Below are positions 59,361 through 64,000 of a stretch of 64,000 bases of DNA, in pieces. A program made the translations under genes and the position numbers. The stretch covers positions 54,609,214 through 54,673,213 of the forward strand of contig NC_030381.2 in NCBI RefSeq assembly GCF_001625215.2. The letters are read 5' to 3'. The notes under the pieces are model-generated. The model had not been told where the DNA came from. It did not search any database and saw only the letters and a list, made by a program, of their open reading frames with translations. The stretch's first letter is position 1, and each line of letters opens with the position of its first letter. The stretch comes from Daucus carota subsp. sativus (taxonomy: Eukaryota > Streptophyta > Magnoliopsida > Apiales > Apiaceae).

Positions 59361-59614
59361 TCGACCACAAGTTGACGTGAGTGGGCTATGACAATTTATT
59401 TGTCCGGCCCAGGAAAGTCCCCGGGCCCTGATCTGCAGAGATGCAGGCCTGGAAACAGGTACAGCTTGATGATGAAATTTAAAACCTTGGGTTTGGGCTG
59501 AGACAAGTGTGGAGCCTTCAGATTTCTCTCAAGTCAAATTGGTCGATAACACAGTCATTCACGTGGTCCATTAAATGGATTAACCGAACGGGGCTTACAC
59601 TCTTGTGGTCATTC
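59361..59614 (+). ncRNA. MRP: RNase MRP RNA (7-2 RNA)
   Basis: About 254 nt, close to known plant MRP RNAs. CR-I is GGAAAGTCCCCGGGCC (59412-59427), followed by TCTGCAGAGATGCAGG, much like the same region of human RMRP. CR-V is ACGGGGCTTACA (59588-59599). CR-I and CR-V pair as helix P4 (CCCCG with CGGGG). The ends pair as P1: GACCACAAG (59363-59371) with CTTGTGGTC (59602-59610), and next to it GTGAG (about 59377-59381) with CTTAC as P2. A Pol III promoter precedes it and a T-run follows. MRP is a nucleolar ribonucleoprotein that cleaves pre-rRNA in ITS1. The exact 5' end is uncertain by a few bases. Confidence 0.87.
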
Positions 59615-59620
59615 TTTTTT
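59615..59620 (+). terminator. Pol III T-run terminator of MRP RNA
   Basis: TTTTTT directly after the 3' strand of helix P1. Confidence 0.75.
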
Positions 59621-59801
59621 ATTTATTTTTCAAAAAAAATCTCCTTTTTTTTACTTCTCAAAAAAAAAATCTCCTTTTTTTAACTTCTCATTTTTTTCTT
59701 TAATTATGCACACGTTCACATATTTTATTTATAAATAAATAAATAATACCACATTTACGGTCGGACCAGATTACGTACGTGCACATCTGAAAAGTTTATT
59801 A

Positions 59802-60092
59802 CTCCCTCCGTCCCATTTAATTCTATACACTTTCTTTTTGAGATGTCCCACTTAATTCTATACATTTCAAATTTTTCCCAAATTAGTTAATAGGTCCCAT
59901 CACTTTTTCACTTTTCTTTCCTTTTCACACTACTTTTTACCCCACTATCTCTCTTTTATATATTAAAAATTAATGGGTCCCACTACTATACCCACTTTTC
60001 TTTCTCTTTCTCATTAGTTCATACTACTTTATACACTTTTCTTAGTCTCCGTGCCCATTTCACATGTATATTATTCAAGGGGACGAAGGGAG
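59802..60092. mobile_element. Stowaway MITE
   Basis: CTCCCTCCGTCCCATTTAAT at the left, GGGGACGAAGGGAG at the right, TA at 59800-59801 and 60093-60094. 291 bp, just downstream of the MRP RNA gene. Confidence 0.85.
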
Positions 60093-60116
60093 TATTATTT
60101 TAAGAGAACACCTGAA

Positions 60117-60276
60117 AAGTTTACTAATTCTATAAAAAGCCGTTTGTAAACATACATTTCATTTCAAATTGTGGATTTCAAATGACAAATTTTGAGAAGT
60201 TTACTAATTCTATAAAAAGCCGTATGTAAACATACATTTCATTTCAAATTGTGGATTTCAAATGACAAATTTTGAG
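60117..60276. repeat. 80-bp tandem duplication, two copies
   Basis: 60117-60196 and 60197-60276 differ by only one or two bases (TATAAAAAGCCGTTTGTAAA against TATAAAAAGCCGTATGTAAA). Recent; no function evident. Confidence 0.85.
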
Positions 60277-60532
60277 TTGTCATTTTAAATTCTTGATTTC
60301 TACTAATATTTGAATGTCTAGATATCAAATGACATCGAAATCCGAATTTCAAAACATGTTATTTGATAAAATCCAGATTTTCAAATAAAATCCAGATTCC
60401 CAAACAGACCATAAAAAAATTTCTGGGGATGAAGACATAAAAATCATGAGATTTAATGAGTGGAAAAACTATTTCTTTGAGAAAATCAGTGACTAATTGA
60501 ATCATGAATGCAACAAGAGGAAGCTGAAATAC

Positions 60533-60600
60533 CATCTATAAATCCGTGATGGGGTGCAAGATTGGTAGCAATGATCCCCCGATGAACAGTCCCCGGGCAT
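60533..60600 (-). pseudogene. SDR exon 5 fragment
   Basis: Reverse-strand codons HRGIIATNLAPHHGFIDG with the donor GTATTT at the end match exon 5 of copy C (62173-62089). No other exon is nearby, so it is a partial duplicate. Confidence 0.65.
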
Positions 60601-61191
60601 TAAACAATGTTTCAAATGAACAAGCAACATACGGTCAATATTTTTTCTTACAAAAAAAAATCTCGTTCATTTTCTGTTTTCTCATATATTAGATTAGTTT
60701 GTACAACATACGATTCTGCACAAGCACAATCATTATGTATAAAATCGGTGATTAAACTTATTAAATATCCGATCAATCCAATTAATCCTTGTTCCGTGTC
60801 TTTATCAATTAAGTCTAATTCACATTCATGTGTACGTATTTGAATGGTTCAACTCATCTCTCCATTGTATAATCAATAATGTACTCAAAGTTCACGATCA
60901 GACCAGCATAAATCAAACGGATAAAATTTATATACTAGAGAGCTGAAAATATCCCACAACCGAAATGTATTTAAATCATTTTGACATCAAAACCAACTAC
61001 GAAACGTTTTTCCCTCTTTTGAACATTACAGTACCAGGATGCCTCGAGGAGAGCAACCTCGAATGTAGTTCGATAAAGGGTGAACTCAAGTTTTAGTCGT
61101 TTGTAGGATTATAACCGAGGTTGTCAAATTTGAACATAACTTGCGTAAGAATTTACACTGAGGTTTCCAAATTCAGATAGAATATACCAAG
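60601..61191. other. Spacer downstream of SDR C
   Basis: AT-rich DNA with the probable SDR C 3' UTR near 61191. Nothing else recognised. Confidence 0.4.
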
Positions 61192-64000
61192 TTACTTGGG
61201 TTGTGTCAAGTTCAAACTGAAGTCCCACAGTTTTTTGGCCAATTCTGCATCAGTAGCCAGTGTGCTCCGACTTGCAATATTACTGTCACAAAAATATTCT
61301 CCGCTAACTCCTTTCACCTTGGGATGCAGTGCCACATAGCACGTTGTGGCTGCTCCCTGAAATCAAAATGATGCATTAAGCACATTCAGATAGTGTGAAA
61401 GCTTTTTCATGTAAATTTGTTTGAAACCATGTAAAATAAACAGATGTGCACAAGGTTACAACTACAACATAATATTCCTCCGACTGACATTGAGAGAAAG
61501 CAAGACCTAACCTGTGGAATGGTTTTGAGAACAAATTTACCAAACAAACTGACCATACCTGCATTGATCAAGGAAAAACACAGTTACATTCAAACTAGAT
61601 TATACATCTACGTGAATACCTGCTAACTTTTTTTTTACTAATTCTATAATGTTTTTCCCAGAGATAAATCGATAATGACAAATAAAAAAACATGAGATTA
61701 CAGATATTAGACAACTATCCCTAAAGAAAATCAGGGACTTTGAGTTGAATACAACAAGTGGGCCAAAACCTGCTAATTCAAAAAAAATTTGTGTCCTAGC
61801 ATGCATTCCACAGGAATGCATTAAATATTCCAGTAGCTGCTACTCATATTTAATCATAACTTGATCACATTATAATTTGACTCCTAAGGCATGGTTAACT
61901 ACTCCCGAGCCGTTAGTCAGAAAAACAAAGTAATTGTATAATCATATTAGTATTGAGCAAGAAGTAGCTAGCTTCAATTCATCAATTGGTTAGGAAAGGT
62001 GAACAAAGAATATAAGTCTTACACTACGTTGTAATGTAAAAGTAACATGCTTTAACACTAATCTAAAGGACAAGAGAAAGGTAAATACCATCTACAAATC
62101 CGTGATAGCGTGTAAGATTGGTAGCAATGGTCCCTGGATGAAGTGAATTCGCAGTTATCTCTACACCTTCCTCCTGTTAAAAAAACAGAAAGGAAACTTG
62201 TATCAATTCCAATGTGAACGGCACATGTGTTTGTCTCTGCATTTGACTCCCTGCTTGCTGACATAACATTGTTGAAATGTCAAACCAAAGAGGAACCATG
62301 TATGTAACATATTCCCCTACAAAAGGTATCTAGTAAGAGACAGTTTAACTAGACTTATAACCACCGGGATAAAATTATCACTAGAGCGGCCACCACTTCA
62401 TTCACATTATAAAGGCATAAGAAGTCCTCCCTTCATATCCCTACTATCACATTTTGCTACTAAATCTTCTTTCAACTACTAAATCTTCTTTCAAAGATGC
62501 TACAAATAACATTTGAAATGTAACTTATAAGTAAAAACACATTTACAAGATATTGAATTGCTTGGTATACTCCCCTATAATACAAATTACAAATTAAGAG
62601 ATTATGACTTACTAATATTCTTTCTAATTTCGAAGCAGCAGTGCTTAACGTTGGCCAAGTTTGACAGGGTAACATTTCACTTAGTTGTCTGTTCCTTGTA
62701 CATTAAAATCATTAAGATATTTGTTTCTCCTTTCTATCTAAAAACAATATTACTCCACCTTAAAAGTTTATGGGCTTAGCAAACATGTGTTTTGTCTTAC
62801 ATTTGCCTCAAGTACCCTTTCTTGGGTTCAACAGAAATATGAATGAAGAATCAAGAGTAAAAATATCAATCATAAAGGCAATATATTAATAGATAGCAGT
62901 ACCTTCAAGCGCCTTGCAAGCTCGTTAGCATGCAATATGTTAGCAAGCTTTGATTGTCCATAAGCATAAAATTGAGTGTAACTGAGGATTACAATGAAAC
63001 CATAGTAATAACTAAGGTGCATGGACTAAATGTAATTCACTTTTACTGAATAAACATGAGATCGTTATAATATAAATGCTACCACTTTAAACCTTGATTG
63101 ATCATTAATTTTATCAAATCGAATTCCTTCGCTGTATGCAAACCGGTGGGCCTCTGATGATACATTAACAATTCTTCCTTCTTTATGACTTTCACGTGCA
63201 GTGCTTTTCATAGTGTCCAACAAAAGATTTGTCAACATAAAATGACCTGCCAAACAGTCAGTGCAAAGTTCATCCTAACAGCAACAACAAAACATAATAA
63301 AAAAGACATATAGGTTTATGAAAGCAACTGTAAACATGCTAAAAAGCATAGAAGTGCCACAACAGACTTTGTAGCAATACCTAAAAATTTCAAAAATGGC
63401 TTGGTACTAGAACATTAAGGGTAAATGGAATATTATGCGAATATAACATGGCTTTGCAGATCTTGAAAAGCAAGCAATTAAAACGATCTCCGTACTCTGT
63501 TTAGAAGCTACTTTTAATATATGAAAAAGCTTGTACAATGCAATAAATAAAGTCTAACTGACTTTTTCCATATCACAAAATTTCGTATCTGTGTATACTA
63601 TATGCACACTACACAGAATTGCACTAATAATTTTTTTTAAAACAATACCTAGATGGTTAGTTGCAAATTGCAGCTCTATATTGTCTTTGGAAAGCATAAA
63701 GGGAGTAGCCATAACCCCTGCATTATTACTTTAGACAGCAAAATTAATCAGTTACACACTTACGCACAAATAGAAATAATTGAATATTTCCATTAGCTGA
63801 ACAAGTAAACTAATTAACTCAAAATTTCTTACATTAAGAGATTGAGGGGAAGAGCTGATGAATTATAGTCTGACGCGAATTTTTTAACTGATGCCAAGGA
63901 ACTGAGATCCAACTCCATGACATCAATTTTAGCATTGGGGATTTCCTTAAGTATTTCATCCTTCACTTTTTTACCACTAGCGGTATTCCTCACTGCCATC
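61192..64000 (-). CDS. TIC32-like short-chain dehydrogenase, copy C (partial)
   Basis: The 5' end is beyond the right edge. Exons seen: 64000-63833 (open at the edge), 63728-63649, 63246-63093, 62981-62903, 62173-62089, 61558-61512, 61356-61192. Motifs: [98 protein letters not shown]. These follow canonical plant TIC32-like proteins more closely than A and B do. Two introns (after NHL and after TIPQ) are absent from A and B; the 80 + 154 nt exon pair equals the single 234-nt exon 3 there. The Rossmann TGxxxGIG part lies outside the window. Confidence 0.87.

Noticed and set aside
59361-59614. U3 snoRNA, 7SL or telomerase RNA for the Pol III gene
   Set aside because: No U3 boxes, no 7SL start and no telomere template; CR-I, CR-V and the end helices fit MRP RNA instead.
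1-64000. CRISPR arrays, operons, bacterial-type ribosome-binding sites
   Set aside because: None seen; the window is plant nuclear DNA.

Overview
The window is nuclear DNA of a flowering plant, almost certainly a eudicot. It has AT-rich spacers, intron-bearing genes with GT-AG (and one GC-AG) splice sites, many short transposons (Stowaway, hAT, Mutator and Harbinger-like MITEs), and plant-only families (germin-like proteins, CYP86A, P-class PPR, TIC32-like SDR). The exact species cannot be read from sequence alone; an asterid is my guess.

Region by region. 1-227: 5' end of an F-box gene running off the left edge. About 1.4-10.9 kb: three tandem units, each pairing a decayed germin-like protein (GLP) fragment with an intact gene for a 65-67 residue secreted peptide of unknown function. 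11.3-16.1 kb: a frameshifted GLP and one intact two-exon GLP whose intron and core promoter hold several MITEs. 17-21.6 kb: two tandem PLAC8-family membrane protein genes with 19- and 22-nt microexons; the second lacks one intron and most of the Pro/Gln-rich tail. 21.6-24.8 kb: spacer with MITEs. 25.1-28.9 kb: ARID-ELM2-SANT chromatin protein. 30.8-32.2 kb: BTB/KCTD-type protein with a beta-propeller-like C-terminus. 33.0-36.2 kb: a large head-to-head inverted duplication of 3' exons of serine hydroxymethyltransferase (SHMT) with only 13 nt between the arms, a natural hairpin-RNA candidate. 38.1-39.8 kb: CYP86A fatty-acid omega-hydroxylase with a 79-nt miRNA-precursor-like hairpin just past its stop. 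39.8-48.6 kb: spacer with MITEs, a retroposed insert and decayed exons. 48.6-51.1 kb: P-class PPR protein. 52.2-64 kb: three tandem TIC32-like short-chain dehydrogenases (the third cut by the right edge), plus two decayed SDR fragments and, at 59.3-59.6 kb, an RNA polymerase III gene that I identify as RNase MRP RNA from its promoter, CR-I and CR-V motifs and closing helices.

The genes do not form one pathway. The window is a mix of single-copy housekeeping genes and local tandem families (GLP/peptide, PLAC8, SDR) at different stages of decay. The most interesting items are the SHMT inverted repeat, the triplicated secreted-peptide genes kept open while their GLP neighbours decayed, the MRP RNA gene, the hairpin beside CYP86A, and a hAT insertion that splits the TATA box of the only intact GLP from its coding region. 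Exon boundaries were placed by hand from reading frame, splice consensus and comparison between paralogs; no alignment or database search was run.
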